NCBI GenBank assembly: GCA_963735445.1
Contig: CAVTLC010000012.1
Span: 1-64,000 of the forward strand
DNA from: AP-15 sp963735445
GTDB lineage: Bacteria; Pseudomonadota; Alphaproteobacteria; ATCC43930; CGMCC-115725
Direction of reading: 5' to 3'
Length of the DNA: 64,000 nt
Each line of letters begins with the position of its first letter. Position 1 is the stretch's first letter. Below are positions 1 to 11,680 of the stretch, piece by piece. The notes beneath the pieces were generated by a model that made no database searches, had not been told where the DNA came from, and saw nothing but the letters and a program-made list of their open reading frames with translations. Position numbers and translations under genes: made by a program.

Positions 1-317
1 TGTGTCTGATGATGGCACGGGTCGAGGAGGCTGATCACGGCGATCTTCTACATGCCCGCGAATGGCTCGACCGCGCCGTCCGAGGGCTCCCCGATCCGCG
101 TTATGTTTGCACCGCCTGTGGCGGCGAGAGCACCAAGTGGCAGTCGCTGTGTCCGCGTTGCGGCGCCTTCGACACTTTGGCCTGGCGAACCCCGGCGTGG
201 AATGCCGCGATTGCGGCGTTGCCGGCGGTAGTTGAGGAAGTCCCGCCCGTCGAGCTGATCGCCGCCTCACCGACCCCGACACCGGCGCTGCGCGCCAGCG
301 CGCCAGGGGCTGGCTGA
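1..317 (+). CDS. HemY-like heme biosynthesis TPR protein, C-terminal fragment
   Basis: The reading frame is open to the left window edge, so only the last 105 or so residues are visible. They hold two CxxC pairs in the order VCTACG and CPRCG followed by FDTLAWRTP. This zinc-ribbon-like tail is typical of the C-terminus of alphaproteobacterial HemY-family proteins, which carry an N-terminal membrane segment and TPR repeats; those parts lie outside the window. The Met codons at 9 and 12 are internal, because the frame continues upstream of them. The exact function of this family in alphaproteobacteria is unclear despite its name. A tRNA gene follows 58 bases downstream. Confidence 0.75.
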   Translation, partial: CLMMARVEEADHGDLLHAREWLDRAVRGLPDPRYVCTACGGESTKWQSLCPRCGAFDTLAWRTPAWNAAIAALPAVVEEVPPVELIAASPTPTPALRASAPGAG

Positions 318-375
318 GCCTACGCGGCCAAACGCCTTGGCGTTACGACCGGAACGCGCTATCTTTACCGACATC

Positions 376-450
376 GCCCTGGTAGCTCAGTGGTAGAGCA
401 ACCGCTTCGTAAGCGGTAGGCCGTTGGTTCAAATCCGACCCGGGGCACCA
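376..450 (+). tRNA. tRNA-Thr (anticodon CGT)
   Basis: The 75-nt sequence folds as a complete cloverleaf. The acceptor stem is GCCCTGG with CCGGGGC and one T-G wobble pair. The anticodon arm is ACCGC-TTCGTAA-GCGGT, giving anticodon CGT, which reads ACG (Thr). The T-arm contains GGTTCAAATCC and the 3' CCA is encoded in the DNA. Confidence 0.95.
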
Positions 451-472
451 TTTCTTTTGGTGGCTTAGAAGC

Positions 473-510
473 GGGGCTCGTTGGTTAATTTGTGCTAACG
501 AACGAGCCTC
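473..510. repeat. Inverted repeat after tRNA-Thr, possible terminator
   Basis: A 15-bp imperfect stem (arms 473-487 and 496-510, one mismatch and one G-T pair) encloses an 8-nt loop. It starts 22 bases after the tRNA-Thr 3' end. There is no T-run after the stem, so it is not a classical intrinsic terminator. Position suggests it limits or processes the tRNA transcript. Confidence 0.4.
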
Positions 511-791
511 TGTGCGGTCGAAAACGCCACTGCAATGGGCGCCAATGCGGTTTTGACGATGCGGTTTGATGTTCCTCCGAGATCGGCGAGGAGGATGAGC
601 GAGGTCGTCGCCTATGGCACCGCAGCGGTAATCGAGCGCCTACTCCACCCGCATAGCGCGGGTGCTGCAAGCCGGGCGCGTCCCGCACGCGAAGCTGTTG
701 GTTACCGCCGCGATCGGAGGTAAGCCGCGTTGGACCGGGAAGCGCCCGCCTACTGGCATCAGCAATCGCGGCGCAGTATTGTTCGAGCCAT
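511..791. other. Intergenic stretch between the two tRNA genes
   Basis: No convincing gene is seen. Short open frames on both strands lack a ribosome-binding site or recognisable sequence, and one of them is the antisense translation of the downstream tRNA-Arg. No integrase or att-like duplication of either tRNA 3' end was noticed. Confidence 0.5.
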
Positions 792-868
792 GTCCCCGTA
801 GCTCAGCCGGATAGAGCAACAGTTTCCTAAACTGTGGGTCGCAGGTTCGAGTCCTGCCGGGGACGCCA
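792..868 (+). tRNA. tRNA-Arg (anticodon CCT)
   Basis: This 77-nt cloverleaf has acceptor strands GTCCCCG and CGGGGAC, and anticodon arm ACAGT-TTCCTAA-ACTGT. The anticodon CCT reads the AGG arginine codon. The T-arm GGTTCGAGTCC is canonical and CCA is encoded. Confidence 0.96.
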
Positions 869-1023
869 AGAAACCCAGAGCTTAGCGATATCAAAAAATA
901 AAGCTTGGTTGGTGATCGAGTTACATCGGTTGGGGTGGCAGGCTGCTCTCCGAGCCGGAGTGGTATTGGATCGGCTGGCTGCGATCGCCGCGGATCAATC
1001 GCATTCAGGTGAAACCGTCGCGT

Positions 1024-1767
1024 TTACAGCAGGCTGCCGCCGTCGACGGGGATGACCGTGCCGTTGACAAAGGTCATCGTTGTCGCCAATCCGAGGATCA
1101 CCGCGGCGACCTCCTCGGGCTCGGCGATCCGCTTGAGCGGGTTATTGGCGATTCTTTGAGCGCGCTGCTGCGGCGTCCACATGTCGGTCATCGGCGTCTC
1201 CATCAGGCTCGGAGCCACCGCGACCACCCGGATCGTGGGCGCCAGCGCTCGCGCCAGCGACATCGTCATCGCGTGAAGTCCGGCTTTGGCCGCGGCATAG
1301 GCGATGTTGCTGCCGCCGCCGCGGACGCCGGATACCGACCCGACATTGACGACTAGGCCCTGACCGCTCGCGGCGAGCAGTGGCTGGCAGGCGCGCACCA
1401 TCGCGAACGGGCCACGCAGATTGACCGCCAGCACAAAGTCAAAGAATTCATCGTCGAGGGCGCGCAAATCGGCGTGCGGGATCACCCGCGTGCTGCCGGC
1501 ATTGTTGACCAGGATATCGAGCCGGCCCTCGGTCGCCCCGATCGTGTCAACGAGGTTCTCGACGGCCGCGGTGTCCTGCGCTGGGGTGCGGCTGGCGCGG
1601 TGACCGGTTCCGGGCAGGCTGGCGAGCAGCCGGTCGGCGGCCTCGGCATCGCTGCTAAAGGTGACGACGACGCGCGCCCCAGCTGCCGCAAACAAGTGTG
1701 CTGTCGCCGCACCGAGGCCTTTGCTGCCGCCCGTCACCAGTGCGACCCGTCCGTCGAGCATGCCCAT
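1024..1767 (-). CDS. SDR family NAD(P)-dependent oxidoreductase
   Basis: This 247-residue protein has the length and motifs of a classical short-chain dehydrogenase/reductase. The cofactor motif TGGSKGLG is at residues 12-19 and NNAG at 88-91. The catalytic Ser144, Tyr157 and Lys161 lie in the order S...YAAAK. The C-terminal PVDGGSLL is typical of FabG-like members. The substrate cannot be told from sequence. It lies downstream of the hydrolase gene on the same strand, 29 bases away, so the two may be cotranscribed. Confidence 0.88.
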   Translation of the reverse strand: MGMLDGRVALVTGGSKGLGAATAHLFAAAGARVVVTFSSDAEAADRLLASLPGTGHRASRTPAQDTAAVENLVDTIGATEGRLDILVNNAGSTRVIPHADLRALDDEFFDFVLAVNLRGPFAMVRACQPLLAASGQGLVVNVGSVSGVRGGGSNIAYAAAKAGLHAMTMSLARALAPTIRVVAVAPSLMETPMTDMWTPQQRAQRIANNPLKRIAEPEEVAAVILGLATTMTFVNGTVIPVDGGSLL

Positions 1768-1796
1768 TGCGGTGATCCCGGCTCAACCCGGCGCGG

Positions 1797-2855
1797 CTAT
1801 TCGGCCGCCGCCTGCAACGGGGCGTCCAGGGTCTTCATAAACTCGATCAGATAAGGCTTCCACAGCTCGGCATAGAAATGGCTGAAATGCCCGTGGGTAT
1901 TGGGTCCGGCCGGGATCAGCACATAACGGCCGTGCTTGACGCGCTTCATCGCGCGCTCGACGGTCCCGAGCTCGGGCGGGTTCGCGTGATCCTCGGCGTC
2001 GTTGATCAGCATCACCTTGGCCTTGATCTTGTCGAGATCGGGCTCGGGGTTGTAATCCTGGATCGCCTCGATCGCCCAGAGCTGGTTGTTGGCGTCGCCC
2101 TTCGCCGCCTCGGCCAGCCGGCGCTCGTAGAGCGCGTTGGCAGCGGCGAGCGTTGGCGCCATTTCCTGAATGCGGGTGGGGCTCTCGGTGCCGAAATTCC
2201 CGGCGGCGGCGTAGATGTAGTGGCGCGGGTTGGTTTCGTAGAAGCCGTTGTTCCAATCCGGGTCGTGCCGGATCGCTTCGGCCTGGGCGCGGCGGCCGAG
2301 CCAATTGCGGCCGCTGATCTCAACCGGCTGGCAGGAGATCGGCACCACCCCGTCCATCAGATCGGGATACTTCTCGGCCCACATCCAGGCATGCATGCCG
2401 CCCATTGAGCTGCCGATAACAAGACGCAGATGCGCGACCTCAAGACATTCGGTGATCAGCCGGTAACCCGATTCGACCATGTCATGGTAGCGATAATGCG
2501 GAAATTTCCCTTTGAGCCCGTCCGAGGGTTTGCTCGATCCGCCGCGTCCGATCGCATCCGGCATGATTATGAAGTATTCCGCCGCATCGAGCGGCTGCCC
2601 CGGTGCGAACAGCTCGTCGGCGAGGTTCGGGTGCAGCCAATTGGCGCCGGTGCCGGTGTTGCCTTGCAATAACAGGATGCCGTTGATGATCTTCCCCGCC
2701 GCGTCGCGCCGGGCCGTACCCAGGGTACGGTAGTGCAGCCGCAGCTCGGGGAGCGTCTCGCCGCTTCGAAACACGTAGTCCCGGATTACAAAGTCGCCCT
2801 CCCGATAATTCGGCCATTTCATTGTATCGGCAGCAGCGACGGCATCAGCAGGCAT
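1797..2855 (-). CDS. Alpha/beta hydrolase of the homoserine O-acetyltransferase (MetX)-like family
   Basis: The 352-residue protein aligns in order with MetX-type hydrolases: an N-terminal strand region, LLLQGNTGTG near residue 65, a nucleophile elbow GSSMGGMHAW with Ser150, an acidic NDAEDHANP near 285-293 and HGHFSHF at 321-327 for the catalytic His. MetX proper acetylates homoserine in methionine synthesis. No other methionine gene is nearby and the acidic and His motifs differ from canonical MetX, so a general esterase or acyltransferase of this family is as likely. The start follows an upstream region that is divergent with the GlsB gene. Confidence 0.8.
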   Translation of the reverse strand: MPADAVAAADTMKWPNYREGDFVIRDYVFRSGETLPELRLHYRTLGTARRDAAGKIINGILLLQGNTGTGANWLHPNLADELFAPGQPLDAAEYFIIMPDAIGRGGSSKPSDGLKGKFPHYRYHDMVESGYRLITECLEVAHLRLVIGSSMGGMHAWMWAEKYPDLMDGVVPISCQPVEISGRNWLGRRAQAEAIRHDPDWNNGFYETNPRHYIYAAAGNFGTESPTRIQEMAPTLAAANALYERRLAEAAKGDANNQLWAIEAIQDYNPEPDLDKIKAKVMLINDAEDHANPPELGTVERAMKRVKHGRYVLIPAGPNTHGHFSHFYAELWKPYLIEFMKTLDAPLQAAAE

Positions 2856-2925
2856 TCGCGGGTCCTCCGGTTTCCTCGACGAGATGATACGGAATACCCG
2901 TGCTCGTAGGAAGCCGTGGGCGACA

Positions 2926-2956
2926 GCCTCCGCCGATCGACTTGACCGGCGGAGGC
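2926..2956. repeat. Perfect 10-bp inverted repeat between divergent genes
   Basis: Arms at 2926-2935 (GCCTCCGCCG) and 2947-2956 (CGGCGGAGGC) are exact reverse complements with an 11-nt loop. The element lies between the divergent starts of the MetX-like gene and the GlsB gene. It could be an operator or a leader hairpin. No T-run follows on either strand. Confidence 0.45.
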
Positions 2957-3072
2957 GGTTGGCCCTTCATTACCTCGCGATCAGGTGCGGCCTCGCTGTC
3001 GCGCAAATCGGGCCAGCGGGCGCTCGGTTGCGAGAGTCGAAGCCCATGCCGCTTATTCGGAGGGGAACGGAA

Positions 3073-3321
3073 ATGCACTGGTTGTGGGTCATCGTCATCG
3101 GCTTTTTGGCGGGCGCGATCGCCAAGCTGTTTATCCATGGGCCCGGCGGCATCATCGTAACGACGCTGCTCGGGATCGTCGGAGCAATCTTTGCGTCATG
3201 GCTCGGCCAGCGCATCGGCTGGTATCCTCCCGGACAGCAAGCGGGCTTTATCGGCGCGATCGTCGGCGCGGTATTGATATTAGTGATCTATCGCGCGATC
3301 GTCGGCGGGCCTCCGGCGTAG
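3073..3321 (+). CDS. GlsB/YeaQ/YmgE family stress-response membrane protein
   Basis: The 82-residue product starts MHWLWVIVIGFLAGAIAKL and has three hydrophobic segments rich in glycine, the hallmark of transglycosylase-associated (GlsB/YeaQ) proteins. An AGGGGA ribosome-binding site at 3061-3066 sits 6 bases before this ATG, so the longer open frame upstream is not used. Members are small inner-membrane proteins induced by stress; the biochemical role is not established. It is transcribed away from the MetX-like gene. Confidence 0.88.
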   Translation: MHWLWVIVIGFLAGAIAKLFIHGPGGIIVTTLLGIVGAIFASWLGQRIGWYPPGQQAGFIGAIVGAVLILVIYRAIVGGPPA

Positions 3322-3636
3322 TAGTCCGTCTGGAAAGGCATGCGCAAAGACCGGACCGCCTTCACCATGACGCCTGGTAGTGAGGCGAGCGCCGCCTCGG
3401 CGCGAGTATCCAAAATATAGACCATCTGACTAGCCCAGCAGATCAATCGATCCGCGAACTCGGGACACCCCAGCAGGTTACAGAGAGAGACGGCGATTTG
3501 CTGCGCGCGGCGTCAGGCAATTCGTTTGTCGTGGGTGGTGCAGTGCGGTAATTTCATCGAAAATAACCATCTATTGTAAGCGCCGGCGATCGAACGCGGT
3601 CGCCTTTGTCCCCAGCATTAATCGAATAGAGCAGCC
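3322..3636. other. Intergenic region upstream of gyrA
   Basis: No coding frame with support was found in these 315 bases. A short 6-bp hairpin (3382-3398) lacks a T-run. The gyrA promoter is presumably in the AT-richer part near 3540-3620, but I could not pick -35/-10 boxes with confidence. Confidence 0.5.
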
Positions 3637-6479
<2,843 letters not shown>

Positions 6480-6483
<4 letters not shown>

Positions 6484-7019
6484 TCGAGCCGCGCGTCGGG
6501 ATTTATCCTGGCACCTTTGATCCGATCACCAATGGCCATTCGGATATCATCCGGCGCGCGGCCAAGCTCGTTGATCGCCTGGTTATCGGTGTCGCCCGTA
6601 ATGACGGCAAGGGGCCGCTTTTTGCGACCGACGAACGGGTCGAGATCGTGCGCGACGAGGTGGAGCATCTTGAAAACGGCGATGCCGAGCGGATCGAGGT
6701 CCGCCCGTTTGATAGCTTGCTAATGTATTTCGCGCAGTCGGTCGGCGCCAAAGTCATTATCCGTGGGCTGCGCGCGGTGTCCGATTTTGAATATGAATTT
6801 CAGATGGCCGGCATGAACGCCAGGCTCAACCCCGATATCGAAACCGTTTTTTTAATGGCATCCGACCGCTACCAATTCATCTCGTCTCGCTTTGTCAAGG
6901 AGATCGGCGCATTGGGCGGCGACGTCTCGCATTTTGTCAGCCCGCGCGTCGCCACACGGCTGCTCGAACGTTTCGCCAACGGCCGCGGCAGACCGCGCCG
7001 CCGCGCCGTCGCAGGGTAA
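6480..7019 (+). CDS. coaD: Pantetheine-phosphate adenylyltransferase
   Basis: This enzyme transfers AMP from ATP to 4'-phosphopantetheine, the fourth step of coenzyme A synthesis, in the cytoplasm. The 179-residue protein carries the nucleotidyltransferase motif GTFDPITNGH at 11-20, KVIIRGLRAVSDFEYE in the middle and SSRFVKEIGALGGDVS near the end, all diagnostic of CoaD. Its ATG overlaps the gyrA stop in the sequence ATGA, pointing to translational coupling. The gyrA-coaD order is common in alphaproteobacteria. Confidence 0.97.
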
Positions 7020-7202
7020 CGGCACTTGGTGGGTTCGGAACCCAGCAAGGCGAGACGGGAAAGTCCTGCTTAAGCTCGCTGAGGTCGACCGGCATCCCGG
7101 ATGGCGAGGCAAAATTATTCCGCCTGTGTGACCTAGTTCACACCGCTAACCAAAAGTTAGTGATACTCGCGGCCTGCGGTTACGAACCGTCAGGAGATCG
7201 TC

Positions 7203-7409
7203 ATGATCGCGAAGACGCCGACACCCGTTCGCTGGGCTGAAGAAGCCGAGGCGGGGCGGGTCTGTACGCTGGCGCTTCTCGAACCAGAACCGGAAAGCGC
7301 TGCCAGCCGTCCAACTCAAATCGCTGCCGAATGCTCCTTCTTTCAGGCGATGCTTCTAAGGTGGCTATGGTCGGCTCGGCTTGAGCCGGCAGAAAAAGCG
7401 AGACGTTGA
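7203..7409 (+). CDS. Small hypothetical protein (68 aa)
   Basis: I do not recognise the product. The ATG at 7203 is preceded by a strong AGGAG ribosome-binding site (about 7 bases spacing), which is the main reason to call it. The protein is moderately charged and has a single aromatic-rich patch (FFQAMLLRWLW) near residues 46-56 that could be an amphipathic or membrane-touching helix. It sits alone between coaD and the Crp/Fnr gene, both on the same strand. Confidence 0.5.
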   Translation: MIAKTPTPVRWAEEAEAGRVCTLALLEPEPESAASRPTQIAAECSFFQAMLLRWLWSARLEPAEKARR

Positions 7410-7553
7410 CTGGCGAGGCAGGTATCCTAAACGCCAGCGGCTTTCTCCCGCGAGGCGTGATGATTCTGGCTTAGCCAGCAATCGCGATCGTTTCGGCGAC
7501 ACCGACGGGCCGGGATTTAGTTTTTCGGCCCGGTTACACGCATGGGGGCTGTT

Positions 7554-8249
7554 ATGAACGGAACCACCCATCAGGAAAAGCGCCAGATTTTCATCCAGAA
7601 TCCCTTGCTCGGCAAATTGAGCGAGAGCGAAGTCGAAACGCTTTTGAAGTATTCTCGCGTAGAACGCTATCCGGCTAATGAAGAAATCTTTGCGAAGAGT
7701 GATCCCGGCACCTCCATAATGTTGGTGCTTCGCGGCGCCGTCCGAATCAGTTCGATCTCCTTAGCTGGGAAGGAAATCGTCCTGAATATCATCAAGGCCG
7801 GTCAGATCGTCGGCGAAATCGGAGCGCTTGACGGCGGTCCACGCACCGCCGACGCGGTGGCGATGACAGACTGCGAGCTGTTGGTGCTGAACCGGCGCGA
7901 TTTCATGCCGCTTCTCGAAAATCACGCCGATATTTGCTTGATGTTGATCAACATCCTTTGCGGACGGTTGCGGGCAACCAGCGAACAGGTGGAGGATTTG
8001 TTGTTTCGGCATGTCGAAGGCCGGATTGCAAAGGCCTTGCTGCAACTTTCCGAGCGGTTCGGGGAGCCGGCTGCCGAGGGGCGAGGAAAGGTATTGCATC
8101 TGTCGCAAAGCGAACTCGGGAATATCGTCGGCAGCACACGTGAGAGCGTCAACAAACAGCTGACTGCGTGGCAACGAGAGGGCTTCGTGGATCTCGCCAA
8201 AGAGTCGATCATCATCCGAGACACCGCCGCCCTCGAACAGCGGATCTAA
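7554..8249 (+). CDS. Crp/Fnr family transcriptional regulator
   Basis: The 231-residue protein has an N-terminal cyclic-nucleotide-binding-type beta barrel (residues about 10-130) and a C-terminal winged helix with SQSELGNIVGSTRESVNKQL as the helix-turn-helix. There are no N-terminal cysteines for an iron-sulfur cluster, so it is not a classical Fnr. Two in-frame ATGs exist, at 7542 and 7554. I favour 7554 because GGGGG precedes it at usable spacing and the upstream one has no ribosome-binding site. The effector and targets are unknown; it may control neighbouring genes or act globally. Confidence 0.88.
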   Translation: MNGTTHQEKRQIFIQNPLLGKLSESEVETLLKYSRVERYPANEEIFAKSDPGTSIMLVLRGAVRISSISLAGKEIVLNIIKAGQIVGEIGALDGGPRTADAVAMTDCELLVLNRRDFMPLLENHADICLMLINILCGRLRATSEQVEDLLFRHVEGRIAKALLQLSERFGEPAAEGRGKVLHLSQSELGNIVGSTRESVNKQLTAWQREGFVDLAKESIIIRDTAALEQRI

Positions 8250-8348
8250 GCGCGGTTTTTCCCGGGTGGCCGTGCGCCCCACCGCACGGTTTCCGAACCC
8301 GCGCCGACGCCCCATATCGGCATCGTCGATGTCGATATGGAATAGCCG

Positions 8349-9365
8349 ATGCCGATTGCCGCGCCGCGGCCCGAAACCTGGATCAGGACAACTTCGGCCG
8401 GGCTCTATTGCGAACCCGGAGATTTCCATATCGACCCGTCACAGCCGGCGCCGCGCGCCGTCATCACGCATGGTCACGGCGATCACGCCCGCCCCGGCAA
8501 CGGCCAGGTGCTGGCAACTTCAGAGACGCTCGCGATCATGCAAGCGCGCTATGGCGAAGTCGCCGGCGACGCGCTGCAGCCGCTGTCTTATGGCGAAAAA
8601 TTAACAATCGGCGAAGTCGAGGTAAGGCTGGTGCCAGCGGGGCACGTACTGGGCAGCGCCCAAATTGTGCTCGATTATCGCGGCAGCCGGGTAGTGGTTT
8701 CCGGCGACTACAAGCGCCGACCAGACCCGACCTGCCCACCGTTCGAGCCGGTTAATTGCGATCTCTTCATCACCGAGGCGACGTTTGGGCTGCCGGTTTT
8801 CCGACACCCGCCCGACGACCAAGAAATCGACAAGCTGTTGCATTCGGTCATTTTGTTTCCCGAGCGCTGCCACCTCGTCGGGGTCTACGTGCTTGGAAAA
8901 TGTCAGCGCATCTTGGCCTTGCTGCGCCGCGCCGGCTACGAGGAGCCGGTTTATTTACATGGCGCTCTGATCGCGATGACCGAGCTTTACGAGCGGCTGC
9001 AGGTGCCGCTTGGTCCGGTATTGCCGGCCACCGGCATGCCGCGGGACGCGCTGAAAGGCCGGATCGTGCTCGCCCCGCCGAGTGCTCCGGCCGAACCGTG
9101 GTCGCGACGCTTGCCCGATCCACTCGTCGCCCAAGCCTCGGGCTGGATGCGGGTGCGTCAGCGCGCCAAAGCGAGCGGTGTCGAGCTGCCCTTGGTCATC
9201 TCCGACCATGCCGATTGGGACGAGCTGACGCAAACCCTGGACGATGTTGCCGCCGACGAGGTCTGGGTCACGCATGGACGCGAGGAGGCGCTGGTCCATT
9301 ACGCGACAAAGAAAGGATACCGCGCCCGCGCGCTGGCACTGACCGGCTTCGAGGAAGACGAGTGA
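8349..9365 (+). CDS. Ligase-associated DNA exonuclease (metallo-beta-lactamase fold)
   Basis: The 338-residue protein has the metal-binding motif HGHGDHARPG at residues 41-50, then SGDYKRRPDP and a later ISDHADWDEL segment, the pattern of beta-CASP-like nucleases. It belongs to the exonuclease family that accompanies bacterial ATP-dependent ligases in a DNA repair module with a Lhr-type helicase and the PdeM phosphoesterase. Its TGA overlaps the ligase GTG in GTGA (9362-9365), which supports joint translation. Helicase and PdeM genes are not adjacent here. Confidence 0.9.
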   Translation: MPIAAPRPETWIRTTSAGLYCEPGDFHIDPSQPAPRAVITHGHGDHARPGNGQVLATSETLAIMQARYGEVAGDALQPLSYGEKLTIGEVEVRLVPAGHVLGSAQIVLDYRGSRVVVSGDYKRRPDPTCPPFEPVNCDLFITEATFGLPVFRHPPDDQEIDKLLHSVILFPERCHLVGVYVLGKCQRILALLRRAGYEEPVYLHGALIAMTELYERLQVPLGPVLPATGMPRDALKGRIVLAPPSAPAEPWSRRLPDPLVAQASGWMRVRQRAKASGVELPLVISDHADWDELTQTLDDVAADEVWVTHGREEALVHYATKKGYRARALALTGFEEDE

Positions 9366-10946
9366 ACCGCTTTGCGGCACTGCTCGAAGCCTTGCTACTG
9401 ACCCCGTCGCGCAACGGCAAACTGCGATTGATGCAGGAATACTTTGCGAGCCAGCCCGACCCGGAGCGCGGTTGGGCCTTAGCGGCACTGACCGGCGAAT
9501 TATCCTTTGCCGAGGCCAAACCCAATCAGGTGCGCATGCTGGCCGCTGAGCGGGTCGATCCCGAGCTGCTTGGCTGGTCCTACGATTTCGTCGGCGACCT
9601 CGCCGAAACCGTGTCGCTGATCTGGCCCGCACCCGCACCCACGCCGAATGGGCCGACAGCGGCGCGGACATTGAGCCTGACCGAGATCGTCGACACGTTA
9701 CACCGCGCCAATCGCGCCGAGGTTGCGCGCCTGCTCGAACCGTGGCTCGATGCGCTCGACGCGACCGGGCGCTGGGCATTGTTGAAGCTCGTTACCGGCA
9801 GTCTGCGGATCGGCGTCTCGGCTCGGCTCGCCAAGACCGCGCTCGCCGAATGGGGCAGCGTCTCGGTCGATCATATCGAGGAGGTCTGGCACGGGCTGTC
9901 GCCGCCCTATCAGCCATTATTCGATTGGCTCGAGGGCCATCAGCCGCCGCCTGACATTAGCGATCTGCCGACCTTCTCGCCGCTGATGTTGGCTCAGCCG
10001 CTCGAAGACGATGATCTCGCGGGCCTCGACCCGAGCCGATTATTTGGCCGAATGGAAATGGGACGGCATCCGCGTTCAGCTCGTCGCCCGCGGTGACGAG
10101 CGGCGGCTCTATTCGCGTTCCGGCGACGACATCGGTTTGGCTTTTCCCGATATTCTGGCGGCGATCCCCGACGAGGTAACGCTCGACGGCGAGCTGCTGG
10201 TGATGCGATCAGGCGAGGCTGCTTCGTTTAACGATCTGCAGCAGCGGCTCAATCGCAAGGTCGCGAGCGAGAAAATGCTGCGGGACTATCCGGCGGCGGT
10301 CATGCTCTACGACATCCTGCGCGAGGGCGCCGAGGATCTCCGCGGCCTGCCGTTTGTCGAGCGCCGCCGCCGGCTCGAAGCGTGGTATGCGAACGTGCCC
10401 CGGGCCGGTCTCGATCTGTCGCCGATGGTGCCGTTTACCAGCTGGGACGAGTTGCGCGAATTGCGCGACGGCGCACGCGACCGCGGCATCGAGGGATTGA
10501 TGCTGAAGCGCGCGGATTCGACCTATGTCGCCGGCCGGCCGAAGGGCCCGTGGTTCAAATGGAAGCGCGGCGCCTTAACCCTCGATACCGTGCTGATGTA
10601 CGCCCAGCGCGGCCACGGCAAGCGATCGTCATTCTACTCCGACTACACCTTTGGAGCTTGGGCCGGGGATACCTTGGTGCCGGTCGGCAAGGCTTATTCG
10701 GGTTTTACCGATGACGAGTTGCGTCGGCTTGACCGCTGGGTGCGCAACAACACGGTGCAGCGCTACGGGCCAGTGCGCGAGGTGAAGCCGGGCATGGTTC
10801 TCGAAGTCGCATTCGATAGCGTCCACCGCTCGACCCGCCACCGCTCGGGCGTGGCGATGCGGTTCCCACGCATCCATCGCATTCGCTGGGACAAGCCTTT
10901 CCAAGAGGCCGATACCCTCGAAACACTCGAAAAGCTGCTGACGTGA
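9362..10946 (+). pseudogene. ATP-dependent DNA ligase, interrupted by one apparent extra base
   Basis: Two frames together make one full-length ligase. The first (9362 to about 10036) starts with GTG and encodes the N-terminal DNA-binding domain, ending SPLMLAQPLEDDDLAGLDP. The second (about 10035-10946) begins ADYLAEWKWDGIRVQ and carries the nucleophilic lysine (codon 10056-10058) plus the OB-fold domain to LLT. Removing one base near 10034 restores a continuous protein of about 527 residues. The catalytic lysine lies just after the shift, so the upstream product alone would be inactive. This could be a true lesion or a sequencing error; the second is favoured by similar single-base shifts in other genes of the window. 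Confidence 0.85.
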
Positions 10947-10999
10947 TACGGCCGCGGCGTTAATCGCTCGGGTTGCGCGCGCCGGCCGGAGGCCCCATC

Positions 11000-11680
11000 G
11001 TGCGAATGAAAGCCGCCGAGGACGAGTTGAACAAGCTCAGCGAACTCTACGACCGAGATTTTGTGCTGTGGACCGAAGAACAGGCCGCCGCATTGCGCCG
11101 CGCTAAGGATTCCAACCTGCCGCTCGATTGGGCGAACCTCGCCGAGGAGATCGAGAGCTTGGGAAAATCGGACCGCCGGGCACTGCGCTCGCAAATCACC
11201 CGAGTTTTAAGGCATCTGCTGAAACTCGAGGTTTCGACGGCGGCGGGGCCACGTGCCGGGTGGCGGGAGACGATCGTGGATGCCCGCACCGAAATCGAAC
11301 TCGTGTTGGAAGACAGCCCCAGCTTGCGCAGAGATCTCACCGAACTGATCGAGAAACTGAACCCAATCGCCGCAAAATTAGCCTGCAGCGATCTGGCTCA
11401 GCATGACGAGCCGGCAGCCGCAGTCTGGGAGCGGGCCAAGCAAGGGTTCACCGCCGAGCAGGTGCTCGGCGACTGGTTTCCCGACCCGCCGGCGGAAGTA
11501 AGCAAGACTCACCCTCAGCTATTGCTGCCCGGCTCCGAAGGGCGGCCGTGGATGTGGACATGGCGGCCGCCGGCTTCCTCGAGGATGCGGGTGGCGGCCA
11601 ATTCCCGATCGGGATCGTCGCAGCGGACCCACAACAGCGCCGCACCCGCCTGCAACGCTGCGTTAAAATCATCGCGGTGA
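11000..11680 (+). CDS. DUF29 domain-containing protein
   Basis: The first 165 or so residues match the DUF29 pattern: LYDRDFVLWTEEQ, LAEEIESLGKSDRRALRSQ, HLLKLE, WRETIVDAR and SPSLRRDL, ending FTAEQVLGDWFPDPP. The function of DUF29 is unknown. GTG at 11000 is the best start, since GGAGG at 10988-10992 is spaced seven bases upstream. After about codon 168 the frame runs antisense into the convergent gene with a composition unlike DUF29. A TAA at 11499-11501 in the next frame would give the usual DUF29 length, so the last 60 residues are doubtful. Confidence 0.82.
   Translation: MRMKAAEDELNKLSELYDRDFVLWTEEQAAALRRAKDSNLPLDWANLAEEIESLGKSDRRALRSQITRVLRHLLKLEVSTAAGPRAGWRETIVDARTEIELVLEDSPSLRRDLTELIEKLNPIAAKLACSDLAQHDEPAAAVWERAKQGFTAEQVLGDWFPDPPAEVSKTHPQLLLPGSEGRPWMWTWRPPASSRMRVAANSRSGSSQRTHNSAAPACNAALKSSR

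Noticed and set aside
640..894. Leftward open frame with GRTRTCDPQFRKLLLYPAEL
   Set aside because: This is the antisense translation of the tRNA-Arg gene, a well-known false protein.
2856..3072. Possible SAM-type riboswitch upstream of the MetX-like gene
   Set aside because: Apart from the palindrome at 2926-2956 I could not find the conserved core of a known methionine riboswitch.
7030..7044. Small hairpin TGGGTTC/GAACCCA after coaD
   Set aside because: One-base loop and no T-run; it may be chance in GC-rich DNA, so it was not called a terminator.
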